From JBFWRK01 sp050248955 (GTDB lineage Bacteria; Actinomycetota; Acidimicrobiia; Acidimicrobiales; Ilumatobacteraceae): DNA of 21,983 nucleotides. Where the stretch lies: assembly GCA_050248955.1 (NCBI GenBank), contig JBFWRK010000031.1:1-21983 (forward strand), in the 5' to 3' direction. This document shows, one piece after another, positions 1 to 6,906 of this stretch. The position numbers were made by a program, and so were the translations under genes. Numbering within the stretch: position 1 is the first letter of the stretch; each line of letters begins with the position of its first letter. The notes under the pieces were generated by a model. It had not been told where the DNA came from. It ran no database searches and was given only the letters and a program-made list of their open reading frames with translations.

Positions 1-1567
1 TCTCCGCGTCGAGCGCCGCGGTCGGTTCGTCGAGCACGAGCAGGAGCGGCTCGTCGCGCATGAAGCCGCGCGCGAGCGCGAGCTTCTGCCACTGGCCGAA
101 CGACACCTCGACGCCCTCGTCCCAGGTGGGACCGAGTTGCGTGTCGAGCCCGTAGGCCAACCGATCGACGACATCGTCGGCGCCTGCCCGCCCGATCGCC
201 GTCGTCACCGCCGGGCCGTCCTCCATCCTCGGCTCGTCGCCGAGGCCGACGGTCGAGCGGGCGCTGAACTCGAAGCGGAAGAAGTCCTGGAACGCGCCGG
301 CGAGACGCCTCCGCCACTCGACTGTCGGCATCCGTCCGATGTCGGCACCGTCGGCGAGGATCCGCCCGCCCGTCGGACGGTACATGCGGCACAGCAGCTT
401 CACGAGCGTGGTCTTCCCCGCACCGTTCTCGCCGACGATCGCGACGACCGCGCCGGCCGGCAGGTCGAGCGAGATGTCGTCCAGCACGAGTCGGTCCGTG
501 CCCGGGTACCGGAACGACACGTGCTCGAAGCGGATGCCGTCGTCGAGCCGGACGGGGACCGCGACGTCGCTGTCGTCGTCGATCGCGGCGGCGTAGTCCT
601 CGAGCCAGGTCAGGCGGCGTGACGAGTCGAGCCAGATCCCGCGGAGGAAGCCGAGCTCGCCGACCGCCGCGCCGACGTAGCTGGACAAGCGGCTGCCCGC
701 GATCACGACGAGCAGGACCGAGCCGACCGACGCATCGAGACCGGAGGCGACGAAGACGATCGCGCCCACGTACCCCGCACCGAAGACCGTCCACGCGGCG
801 GCGTGCCAGAGCGCACTCACCCACCTCGTGGCGCTGACCGGTCCGTACCACTCCTCCCACGCCGACCGCCGGTGGCCGATGAGCGCGTCGCCGATGCCAC
901 TCACCCGCACCTCCTTGCCCGGCGACGCGGTGGTGCCGAGCACGAACAGGTGACGGGCGAGCCGGTTTCTCGACGCGACCCGCTCCTCGGACTCGCGCTC
1001 CAGCGGCGGACGCCATGTCGCCGTCGCGACGGTCGGGATCGCGAACACGATCAGGAACAGGAGCAGCGGATGGATCGTGGCGAGCAGCGCGGCGGTGAAG
1101 ACGAGCCGGAGCAGCCACCCCAGCGTGGAGAACAGCGAGAGGAACAAGTGGTCCAGCGCGAAGACCTGATCGCGCAGCACCGAGAGCCGGTCGACGAAGT
1201 CGGCGCGCTCGTGATGCTCGATCGTCGCGACGGACGCCTGGAGCCGGGCGACGTGCGCTTCCAGCGCGATGCCGACGCGGTCACGGAAGCGGCGCTCGAC
1301 GCGTTGGGCGAGGACCGTGACGTACCAGGTGCCGACAGCCGAGCAGCCCAGCCCGATCGCGGCGACGACGATCGCGGTGCGCTCGCGGTCGGCGACGCCG
1401 TCCGCGAGCACCTTCAGCCACAGCGCCACCAGCACATCGGGGATCGCGGTCACGACCGTCACCGCGAAGGAGGCGAGCAGGAGCCGGGGCTCCGCCCGGT
1501 AGCCGAGCCGCACCGTGCGCCAGAGCGACGACAGCGCCGGCGGCATTTCGTCAGGCGAGCGAGTCAT
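1..1567 (-). CDS. ABC exporter half-transporter, membrane + ATPase domains (second of pair), truncated by window edge
   Basis: Reading down from ATG at 1567 gives 522 residues before the window ends, with no stop. The first ~320 residues are a membrane domain with hydrophobic segments near 30-50, 65-85, 145-180 and 255-295. The nucleotide-binding domain follows: Walker A GENGAGKTT (379-387), Q-loop in AGAFQDF (Q427), signature SFGQWQ (489-494), Walker B LLLVLDE (508-514) and D-loop. The H-loop and last ~60-80 residues lie outside. The signature reads SFGQ instead of SGGQ. The start overlaps the stop of the preceding exporter gene by 17 nt, so the two are probably coupled and form a heterodimer. 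Substrate is unknown; the SGGQWQ-type signature recurs in peptide/lantibiotic-like exporters, but no precursor peptide or modification enzyme is visible. Confidence 0.9.
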   Translation of the reverse strand, partial: MTRSPDEMPPALSSLWRTVRLGYRAEPRLLLASFAVTVVTAIPDVLVALWLKVLADGVADRERTAIVVAAIGLGCSAVGTWYVTVLAQRVERRFRDRVGIALEAHVARLQASVATIEHHERADFVDRLSVLRDQVFALDHLFLSLFSTLGWLLRLVFTAALLATIHPLLLFLIVFAIPTVATATWRPPLERESEERVASRNRLARHLFVLGTTASPGKEVRVSGIGDALIGHRRSAWEEWYGPVSATRWVSALWHAAAWTVFGAGYVGAIVFVASGLDASVGSVLLVVIAGSRLSSYVGAAVGELGFLRGIWLDSSRRLTWLEDYAAAIDDDSDVAVPVRLDDGIRFEHVSFRYPGTDRLVLDDISLDLPAGAVVAIVGENGAGKTTLVKLLCRMYRPTGGRILADGADIGRMPTVEWRRRLAGAFQDFFRFEFSARSTVGLGDEPRMEDGPAVTTAIGRAGADDVVDRLAYGLDTQLGPTWDEGVEVSFGQWQKLALARGFMRDEPLLLVLDEPTAALDAE

Positions 1568-3356
1568 GGACCACCTCTGCGCCCGTCTCGTCGACCTCGA
1601 CGAACCGCGATGCCTGGAGCTCGAACATCGCGCGGTATCGGCCGCCGAGCGCGATCAACTCGTCGTGCGTGCCGAGCTCGACCACGCGGCCCGTCTCCAG
1701 CACGCAGATCCTGTCGGCGAGCCGCACCGTGGAGAACCGATGCGACACGAGGATCGTCGTGCAGTTCTCGGTCGCCCGCAGCACGCGCTCGAAGATCTCC
1801 GCCTCGCCGCGCACGTCGAGCTGCGCGGTCGGCTCGTCGAGCAGCACCACCGCGGCGCCCTGGCGGACTGCGCACAACGCTCTCGCCAGGGCGATTCGTT
1901 GCCACTGCCCACCGGACAGGTCGGTGCCGTTCTCGTAGCCCCTGGCGAGGATCGTGTCGAGATCGGCGAGACCGTCGCCGCCCGCCTCGCGCAACGCGGC
2001 ACGGATCACGTCGTCGGGCGCACCCGTGGGCGCGACGTTCTCGCGCACGGTCAGCTCGTAGCGGATGAAGTCCTGGAACACCGCGGTGACCCGTGACCGC
2101 CATGCCGTCAGGTCGAGCTCGCGGAGATCGGTGCCGTCGATCTCGATGCTGCCCGCTTGTGGGTCGTAGAGCCGGCAGAGCAGCTTTGCCAGCGTCGTCT
2201 TCCCCGCTCCGTTCTGCCCGACGATCGCGATCGACGACCCGGCGGGAATCGTGAGGTCGAACCGCTCGAGCACCGGGTGGCTGCCGTCGCCGTAGCCGAA
2301 GGTCAGGTCGCGGAAGCGGATCTCGCGCTGCAACGGTCCACTGTTCGCGATCGTGCCGCGCGAGAGCTCGCCGACGGGTGCCATCGCAGCCTCGAGTCGC
2401 AGCACGGCCGCCGCCGGAGCCGAAGCGCCGTCGAGCGCCCAGTTGAGCCCACCGAACGCGATCGCACTCGTCGCGAACGCCGTCTGGAGGAACACGACGG
2501 TCGACGCGAGCGTGATCCGCCCGTCGGCGGCGGCATCGGCGATCATCCAGAACACGACGAGGTTGGCGGCGAGCACCACGGCGAGGCACCCGAGCACCGG
2601 TCGCTCACGCAGGCGTGTGGCGTGCCACTGCAGTTCGTACAGCCGCCGGCGGCGGGTGCTGAAGCGGTCGACGACCCAGTCCGAGAGACCGAACAGGCGC
2701 AGCTCCTTGGCCGCCGGCGGATCGACAGCGAGTCGGTACGCGTAGTCGGCGTGGCGCTGTGCGGTGCGCACCTCGTCGGTGTTCCGGTCGCGCCAGATCC
2801 CGCTCTCGCGCAGCATCCAGTGCGTCGCGCCCCAACCGAGGACGAGCACGATCGGCGCCCACCACGAGAAGGCGAACAGCACCGTGGCCGCGGCAAGGCC
2901 ACCGACGAGCTCGACGAGCCCGCTTGCGATGAAGTTCATCGCGATGCTGAGCGGTGGACCGGTGATGCCGAGATCGAAGTCGCGCGCCATCGTGAGGTCG
3001 TTCGTGAGCTGCGGCTGCTCGAGGTGAGCTTGGCCCGGTGGCGCGATGCAGGCGGTCATCAACCGGTCGTTGAGCCATGCCGACGTACGACTCCCGAGGT
3101 TCGCGCCGACTGCCTGGTGCAGCGGCGGGAGCAGCTGGAAGACGACGAAGACGACGCCGACGAACGTGAGCGGCCCGACCAGCGGGTCGCCCTGCTCGGC
3201 GGCGCTGACGAGCAAGCCCGTGGCGACGGCGAGCAACGGTGGCAGCAAGCCGCGCAGGACGAGGATCGCCCACCACGCGATCGCGAGGCCCGGGGCGGCC
3301 GCCCGCAGCGCCCCGAAGAACTTCCACTCCTGTCGCTGCCGCAACCGGGTGATCAT
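1551..3356 (-). CDS. ABC exporter half-transporter, membrane + ATPase domains (first of pair)
   Basis: The protein has 601 residues. Residues ~1-325 are an exporter-type membrane domain (hydrophobic stretches near 23-50, 61-80, 140-180, 255-305). Residues ~345-590 are the ATPase: Walker A GQNGAGKTT (380-388), Q-loop VFQDF (Q428), signature LSGGQWQ (480-486), Walker B VVLLDE (503-508) and H-loop SHR (H539). All catalytic elements look intact. ATG 3356 is chosen because the protein aligns as an exporter from here (MITRLRQRQEW), while the in-frame upstream codons encode Arg/Ser-rich junk overlapping the regulator gene. The start overlaps the stop of a 29-codon mini-ORF as ATGA. With the adjacent half-transporter it probably forms a heterodimeric exporter. 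Substrate cannot be told from sequence. Confidence 0.92.
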   Translation of the reverse strand: MITRLRQRQEWKFFGALRAAAPGLAIAWWAILVLRGLLPPLLAVATGLLVSAAEQGDPLVGPLTFVGVVFVVFQLLPPLHQAVGANLGSRTSAWLNDRLMTACIAPPGQAHLEQPQLTNDLTMARDFDLGITGPPLSIAMNFIASGLVELVGGLAAATVLFAFSWWAPIVLVLGWGATHWMLRESGIWRDRNTDEVRTAQRHADYAYRLAVDPPAAKELRLFGLSDWVVDRFSTRRRRLYELQWHATRLRERPVLGCLAVVLAANLVVFWMIADAAADGRITLASTVVFLQTAFATSAIAFGGLNWALDGASAPAAAVLRLEAAMAPVGELSRGTIANSGPLQREIRFRDLTFGYGDGSHPVLERFDLTIPAGSSIAIVGQNGAGKTTLAKLLCRLYDPQAGSIEIDGTDLRELDLTAWRSRVTAVFQDFIRYELTVRENVAPTGAPDDVIRAALREAGGDGLADLDTILARGYENGTDLSGGQWQRIALARALCAVRQGAAVVLLDEPTAQLDVRGEAEIFERVLRATENCTTILVSHRFSTVRLADRICVLETGRVVELGTHDELIALGGRYRAMFELQASRFVEVDETGAEVVHDSLA

Positions 3357-3442
3357 GGTGGGTACATCGCTCGTCGTCGACGCTCTCCGACGGGTGTCAG
3401 CCGAGCGATTCGTCGAACAGGTCGATCGTCGCCTGCCATCAT
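3353..3442 (-). CDS. 29-codon Arg-rich mini-ORF bridging regulator and exporter genes (possible coupling peptide)
   Basis: This frame begins ATGATG at 3442 and ends TGA at 3355-3353. Its start overlaps the XRE regulator stop as ATGA, and its stop overlaps the exporter start as ATGA. It exactly fills the gap between the two genes. The peptide starts MMAGDDRPVRR and is rich in arginine; it resembles no family I know. It may be a translated linker that carries ribosomes from the regulator to the exporter, or a chance frame in GC-rich DNA. No Shine-Dalgarno sequence is apparent. Confidence 0.3.
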   Translation of the reverse strand: MMAGDDRPVRRIARLTPVGERRRRAMYPP

Positions 3443-4218
3443 GATGGTCCGACGAGGAGCCGGCGCGTCGCGTCGTCGGCAGGGAAGAACGTCTCAACGG
3501 CGAGCTCTGCGAGCGTCACGTCCACGGCGGTGCCGAACGTCGTGATCGCGGTGAGGAAGCTGAGCTCGCCGAGTGCGGTGGAGAGCTTGAACGGGATCGC
3601 GATTTCGTTCGCGGTCTCGACGAACCGTTGCTCGGCCACGTCGGCGATGCCGGGGTAGGAGATGAGCTCCTCGAGCAGCTCGCCGAGCCGTTCGTCGCCG
3701 GTCAGCATCTGCTGCCGGTGGAGTCGCGTGATGAGGTGGTGGGCGAGCTCGGGCAGGTCCACGATGCGCGAGGCGAGCCCCTTCGGGTGCATCGTGATCC
3801 GCAGCACGTTCGGGACCGGCAGGAGCACGTCGGGGTGCACGCCGTCGAGGAACATCGAGGCTGCCTCGTTGAGCGTGACGACGTTCCACTCACGGTCGAC
3901 GACAACGGCCGGGAACGGCTCGATCGCGGCGAGGTAGCGGTCCACGAGGGCGCGCACATCCGCCATGCCGGGGGATTGCCACGGCGTCTGGTGATAGGCG
4001 GGCGCGTAGCCGGCCGCGAGGAGCAGCGTGTTGCGGTCGCGCAGGGGTACCTCGAGGTGCTCCGCGAGGAACAGGACGAGCTCGCGGCTCGGCCGGGAAC
4101 GTCCGGTCTCGATGTAGGAGAGGTGACGCGTCGACACGCCGGATGTGGCGGACAGTTGCAGCTGCGACAGCCGGCGCCGCTCGCGCCACTCGCGGAGCAG
4201 TGGGCCGACGCCGGTCAT
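3439..4218 (-). CDS. XRE-family transcriptional regulator with MmyB-like ligand-binding domain
   Basis: The protein has 259 residues. An N-terminal helix-turn-helix (about 5-60: LREWRERRRLSQLQLSATSGVSTRHLSYIETGRSRP region) is followed by a C-terminal domain (~90-250) of the MmyB/MLTR ligand-binding type, with the typical AIEPFPAVVVDREWNVVTLN and ISYPG segments. Members bind a small hydrophobic ligand and control a neighbouring gene, often divergent. ATG 4218 is the natural start, since the HTH begins within ten residues; no clear ribosome-binding site precedes it. A TAGCCT hexamer ends 7 nt upstream of the ATG on the minus strand, compatible with a leaderless transcript. A perfect inverted repeat lies 31 nt upstream, toward the divergent SnoaL-like gene. 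Likely targets are itself, the downstream exporter pair and the SnoaL-like gene. Confidence 0.93.
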   Translation of the reverse strand: MTGVGPLLREWRERRRLSQLQLSATSGVSTRHLSYIETGRSRPSRELVLFLAEHLEVPLRDRNTLLLAAGYAPAYHQTPWQSPGMADVRALVDRYLAAIEPFPAVVVDREWNVVTLNEAASMFLDGVHPDVLLPVPNVLRITMHPKGLASRIVDLPELAHHLITRLHRQQMLTGDERLGELLEELISYPGIADVAEQRFVETANEIAIPFKLSTALGELSFLTAITTFGTAVDVTLAELAVETFFPADDATRRLLVGPS

Positions 4219-4248
4219 CGTCGAGAGGCTACGGGCTCCGTCGCGCGC

Positions 4249-4275
4249 CGACCATGACCCGAGAGGTCATGGTCG
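4249..4275. promoter_or_regulatory. Perfect 11-bp inverted repeat, candidate operator between XRE and SnoaL-like genes
   Basis: Arms CGACCATGACC (4249-4259) and GGTCATGGTCG (4265-4275) are exact reverse complements around a 5-nt spacer CGAGA. The element lies 31 bp from the XRE start and 62 bp from the SnoaL-like start. It would sit over the -35 zone of a leaderless XRE promoter (TAGCCT as -10). That position and symmetry suit a dimeric autoregulator. Binding is inferred. Confidence 0.6.
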
Positions 4276-4337
4276 AGCATCCGATGTCACCCGCACGATG
4301 GTCGCATCCAACCACCAACCACCAGAGGAGCTGACCG

Positions 4338-4700
4338 ATGGAATCCGTCCGCCACTACTTCGCCGCCTGGAACGAAACCGATCCGGCCGCCCGCCTCGCC
4401 CTCGTCCGCGAAGCGTTCGGCGAGGGTTCATCCTACGTCGACCCGCAGGCCGACGTGCGCGGCCATCAGGAGATCGCCGACATGATGGGCATCGTGCAAG
4501 CGACGTTCCCCGGTCACACGCTGGCGCTCGTCAGCGCCGTCGAGCGCCATCACGACCGCGGGCGCTTCGAGTGGGAGATCCGGACGCCGACCGGTGAGCT
4601 GATGATCCTGGGTGTCGACGTGGTCACGTTCGACGGACAGGACCGTCTCGTGTCGGTCGTCGGGTTCTTCGGACGCGTCGTCGAGAGCGTCGCGGCCTGA
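4338..4700 (+). CDS. SnoaL-like / NTF2-fold small protein
   Basis: The protein has 120 residues with the start typical of the SnoaL-like NTF2 fold (ESVRHYFAAWNETDPAARLALVREAF), a mid segment YVDPQADVRGHQEIADMM and C-terminal beta strands ending VVTFDGQDRLVSVVGFF. The family includes ketosteroid-isomerase-like enzymes, polyketide cyclases and binding proteins, so the substrate cannot be assigned. GAGGAG at 4325-4330 lies 7 nt before the ATG and fixes the start. A short direct repeat CAACCAC/CAACCAC lies just upstream of that site. The gene is divergent from an XRE/MmyB regulator, a common arrangement in which the regulator controls the small enzyme next door. It ends 40 nt before the convergent TetR stop. 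Confidence 0.85.
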   Translation: MESVRHYFAAWNETDPAARLALVREAFGEGSSYVDPQADVRGHQEIADMMGIVQATFPGHTLALVSAVERHHDRGRFEWEIRTPTGELMILGVDVVTFDGQDRLVSVVGFFGRVVESVAA

Positions 4701-4736
4701 GCTTCGCTCGCTGCGGCGGCGGTGCGCGCCCGCCCA

Positions 4737-4767
4737 GGTGTCACCGCCGTCCGACGGCGGTGACACC
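4737..4767. terminator. Strong hairpin between convergent SnoaL-like and TetR genes, overlapping the TetR stop
   Basis: GGTGTCACCGCCGT (4737-4750) and ACGGCGGTGACACC (4754-4767) pair perfectly over 14 bp with a 3-nt loop CCG. No T-run follows on either strand, so this is not a canonical intrinsic terminator. Its place between two converging genes suggests a bidirectional terminator or transcript-end stabiliser. The last nine TetR codons, including the stop (4743-4741), form the stem. Confidence 0.6.
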
Positions 4768-5367
4768 GGCGAAGAGCAGATCGAGACCGCGGTCGAACAG
4801 GCGGTCTGGTGCGAGTGGGGCGAGGCCGCAGCGTTGCATCAGCTCGAGCTCGACGTAACCGTGCATCCCGGCCCAGAGGTGGTAGGCGACGGCGGTCGGA
4901 TCGTCGTCGGCGAGCTGTCCGGCGCCGATCGCGGCGCGGACCGCGTCCACGAGCACATCGAACGTCGTGATGCCGAACGCCGTCGCCGCCTCGCTCGGCT
5001 GGAAGTCGGGCACCAAGCCGCCGAACATGATCTGGTAGTGCGTCGGGCTGTGCAGCGCCCAGGCGCGGTACTGGTGGGCCATCGAACGCAGGTCGGCCAA
5101 GGGCGACGGTTCGATCTCCCGGGCGCGCAGCGCGTTGGCGAACCGTTCGAACCCTTCGACGAACAGTGCTTCGACGAGACCGTTCTTGCTGCCGAACCAG
5201 GTGTAGACGCCGGTGGTGGAGCAACCGGCCGCCGCAGCGATCGACCGGAGACGGAGACCGGCGGCGCCTTCTTCGCGCAGCTGGTGGAGCGCCGCCCGCA
5301 GCAGCGCCGTGCGCTGCTCGCTGGACTCCTCGGTGTGGAGATGGGCGCTTGACATCCTGGACGCCAT
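4741..5367 (-). CDS. TetR/AcrR-family transcriptional regulator (WHG-type C-terminal domain)
   Basis: The protein has 208 residues. The N-terminal HTH (about 18-66) has the family pattern ALLRAALHQLREEGAAGL, then IAAAAGCSTTGVYTWFGSKNGLVEALF. The C-terminal domain has WALHSPTHYQIMFGG and WAGMHGYVELEL, typical of TetR members with a WHG domain. ATG 5367 abuts a 13-bp palindrome. TAACAT in that palindrome lies 6 nt before the ATG, so the message may be leaderless. ATG 5355 is an alternative start giving 204 residues. The gene is divergent from a carotenoid oxygenase with two palindromes between them, so it likely represses itself and that enzyme. The inducer is unknown; an apocarotenoid is a reasonable guess from context only. 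Confidence 0.93.
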   Translation of the reverse strand: MASRMSSAHLHTEESSEQRTALLRAALHQLREEGAAGLRLRSIAAAAGCSTTGVYTWFGSKNGLVEALFVEGFERFANALRAREIEPSPLADLRSMAHQYRAWALHSPTHYQIMFGGLVPDFQPSEAATAFGITTFDVLVDAVRAAIGAGQLADDDPTAVAYHLWAGMHGYVELELMQRCGLAPLAPDRLFDRGLDLLFAGVTAVGRR

Positions 5368-5376
5368 GTAACAATG
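5349..5376 (+). promoter_or_regulatory. Candidate promoter for the carotenoid oxygenase
   Basis: A perfect -35 hexamer TTGACA (5349-5354) lies inside the TetR gene's first codons. AACAAT (5370-5375, 15-nt spacing, 4/6 to TATAAT) is the best -10 and overlaps the first palindrome. Transcription would begin near 5382, in or beside the second palindrome. The short spacing makes this tentative. Confidence 0.3.
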
Positions 5377-5396
5377 TTACCCCGTAACGCTGTTAC
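5368..5396. promoter_or_regulatory. Two tandem TetR-type operators
   Basis: GTAACAATGTTAC (5368-5380) is a perfect palindrome with 6-bp arms and one central base. GTAACGCTGTTAC (5384-5396) is the same element with one arm mismatch (5 of 6). Their centres are 16 bp apart. They lie directly before the TetR start and in the promoter zone of the divergent carotenoid oxygenase, as expected for autoregulated TetR repressors. Confidence 0.75.
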
Positions 5397-5421
5397 ACCC
5401 GCCATGGGTGCAGCGGCACGT

Positions 5422-5442
5422 ACACGACGAAGACACGACGAA
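5422..5442. repeat. Tandem direct repeat in the 5' leader of the carotenoid oxygenase
   Basis: ACACGACGAA occurs at 5422-5431 and again at 5433-5442, an 11-bp period. It lies between the TetR palindromes and the ribosome-binding site. It may be a second protein site on one face of the helix or a chance repeat. Confidence 0.5.
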
Positions 5443-5462
5443 CCAGTTTGGGGGGCGCCGAG

Positions 5463-6824
5463 ATGAGCGCGACGACGACGAACCGCTATGTCCAGGGCAA
5501 CTACGCACCGGTCAGCGACGAGATCACCGCGGTCGATCTGCCGGTGGTGGGCGAGCTCCCGGTCGAGCTCGAAGGCCGCTACCTGCGCAACGGCCCGAAC
5601 CCGCTCGACGCCGTCGATGCGACGCACCACTGGTTCGTCGGCGACGGCATGGTGCACGGTGTGCGCCTGCGCAACGGCAAGGCGGAGTGGTACCGCAACC
5701 GTTACGTGGGCAGCGCTGCGCTGTCCGCCCACCGCGGCCAGCCCGACATCCCGGGCCGCAACTGGAACGACAGCGCGGGCGGCCCGAACACGAACGTGGG
5801 CGGCTTCGCCGGACGGACCTGGGCGATGGTCGAGGCCGGTGGCTGTCCGGTCGAGCTGACCTACGAGCTCGAGACCGTCGGTCGGAACGACTTCTTCGGC
5901 ACGCTCCCCGGCGCGTTCACCGCCCATCCCAAGGTCGACGCCGACAGCGGCGAGATGCACGCCATGGTCTACGCGTGGGCGCAGTGGATGGATCACGTGC
6001 AGTACGTCGTCGTCGGCACGGACGGACGCGTGCGGCGAACGGTCGACATCCCGCTGCCGGGGATGACGATGCTGCACGACATGTCGCTGACGCAGCGCTA
6101 TGCAGTCGTCTACGACCAGCCGTGCACGGTCGATCTCGACCTCGCGTTCGCGGGCCGGTTCCCGTTCCGCTGGAACCCCGACTACGGCAACCGGCTCGGC
6201 TTCCTGCCGCGTGAGGGCGAGGCGAGCGACATCACCTGGGTCGAGGCGCCGCTCTGCTACTCGTTCCACCCGCTCAACGCGTACGACACCGAGGACGGGA
6301 ACGTCGTCATCGATCTCTGCGTCTACGACCGCATGTTCGACAGCGACCTCATCGGTCCGTTCGGCGACGGGCTGCCTCGCCTGGAGCGGTGGGTGCTCGA
6401 CCTGCAGCGGCGCACGACGTCGGTGACGGTGATCGACGAGACGCCGAACGAGTTCCCGCGTCACCGGGGGAACCTGACGGCGAAGCAGCACCGCTACGGA
6501 TACTGCGCGTCGCCGTCACCGGATGGCACCTCCGCGTGGCCCACGCTCAAGCACGATCTCGTTGCTGGCACTCGGGAGGTGTTCGACCACGGCACTGGGC
6601 GCTGTGCGGGCGAGCCGGTGTTCGTCGGCCGGCCCGGCGGCACTGCGGAGGACGACGGCTGGCTGATGACGTTCGTCCACGACCTGACGACCGACCGTGC
6701 CGAGCTCGTCGTGATCGATGCCCAGGACTTCGGGCGTGGCTACGTGGCACAGGTGATGTTGCCGCAGCGGATCCCGTTCGGCTTCCACGGCAACTGGGTG
6801 TCTGACCGCTCCGTCGCTCCCTGA
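5463..6824 (+). CDS. Carotenoid cleavage oxygenase (RPE65/CCD family)
   Basis: The protein has 453 residues, within the usual 450-500. It should be a cytosolic or membrane-associated seven-bladed propeller using Fe(II) and O2 to split a double bond in a carotenoid, apocarotenoid or stilbene. The four iron-binding histidines are recognisable: H155 (FTAHPKVD), H205 (MLHDMSLT), H269 (YSFHPLNAYD) and H442 (FGFHGNW). LEGRYLRNGPNP near 37-47 and NEFPRH near 329-334 are also family motifs. ATG 5463 is chosen because GGGGGG at 5450-5455 sits about 7 nt upstream; the TTG at 5448 overlaps that site. The gene is divergent from a TetR regulator through two tandem operators. No carotenoid synthesis genes are nearby, so the substrate may be imported or a lignin-type stilbene. 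Confidence 0.95.
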   Translation: MSATTTNRYVQGNYAPVSDEITAVDLPVVGELPVELEGRYLRNGPNPLDAVDATHHWFVGDGMVHGVRLRNGKAEWYRNRYVGSAALSAHRGQPDIPGRNWNDSAGGPNTNVGGFAGRTWAMVEAGGCPVELTYELETVGRNDFFGTLPGAFTAHPKVDADSGEMHAMVYAWAQWMDHVQYVVVGTDGRVRRTVDIPLPGMTMLHDMSLTQRYAVVYDQPCTVDLDLAFAGRFPFRWNPDYGNRLGFLPREGEASDITWVEAPLCYSFHPLNAYDTEDGNVVIDLCVYDRMFDSDLIGPFGDGLPRLERWVLDLQRRTTSVTVIDETPNEFPRHRGNLTAKQHRYGYCASPSPDGTSAWPTLKHDLVAGTREVFDHGTGRCAGEPVFVGRPGGTAEDDGWLMTFVHDLTTDRAELVVIDAQDFGRGYVAQVMLPQRIPFGFHGNWVSDRSVAP

Positions 6825-6846
6825 TCACCGCCCTGCGGTCACCGCG

Positions 6847-6901
6847 GATCGATCGCCGTTCGATCGCGGTTCGACCGCGGTTTGACCGCGGTACGCACCG
6901 G
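6847..6901. promoter_or_regulatory. Ladder of 11-bp direct repeats upstream of the hydrogenase-like operon
   Basis: At an exact 11-bp period the sequence reads GATCGATCGCC, GTTCGATCGCG, GTTCGACCGCG, GTTTGACCGCG, GTACGCACCGG; the middle three are nearly identical and the outer two degenerate. Spacing of one helical turn places every unit on the same DNA face. OmpR/PhoB-family response regulators, including actinobacterial PhoP, use 11-nt direct repeats with a GTTC-like start, so an activator array is plausible. TTGACC in the fourth unit (6882-6887) followed after 18 nt by GATGAT (6906-6911) is a weak promoter candidate. Confidence 0.55.
6874..6892. terminator. Possible hairpin formed by two repeat units
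   Basis: ACCGCGGT (6874-6881) and ACCGCGGT (6885-6892) are each palindromic and can pair with one another over 8 bp around a TTG loop. The stem lies 50 nt after the carotenoid oxygenase stop. No T-run follows. This is an alternative reading of part of the 11-bp repeat array; both roles are possible. Confidence 0.3.
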
Positions 6902-6906
6902 TCGGG

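Noticed and set aside
1..3356. Lantibiotic or other peptide biosynthesis cluster
   Set aside because: Only the exporter pair and a regulator are present; there is no precursor peptide, LanM/LanB-type enzyme or protease in view.
1551..3497. Longer version of the first exporter gene starting at 3497
   Set aside because: The extra 47 residues are Arg/Ser-rich, overlap the regulator gene and precede a normal exporter N-terminus.
4839..6491. 550-codon minus-strand frame spanning TetR and carotenoid oxygenase genes
   Set aside because: It reads both genes in the wrong frame or strand and has no family resemblance.
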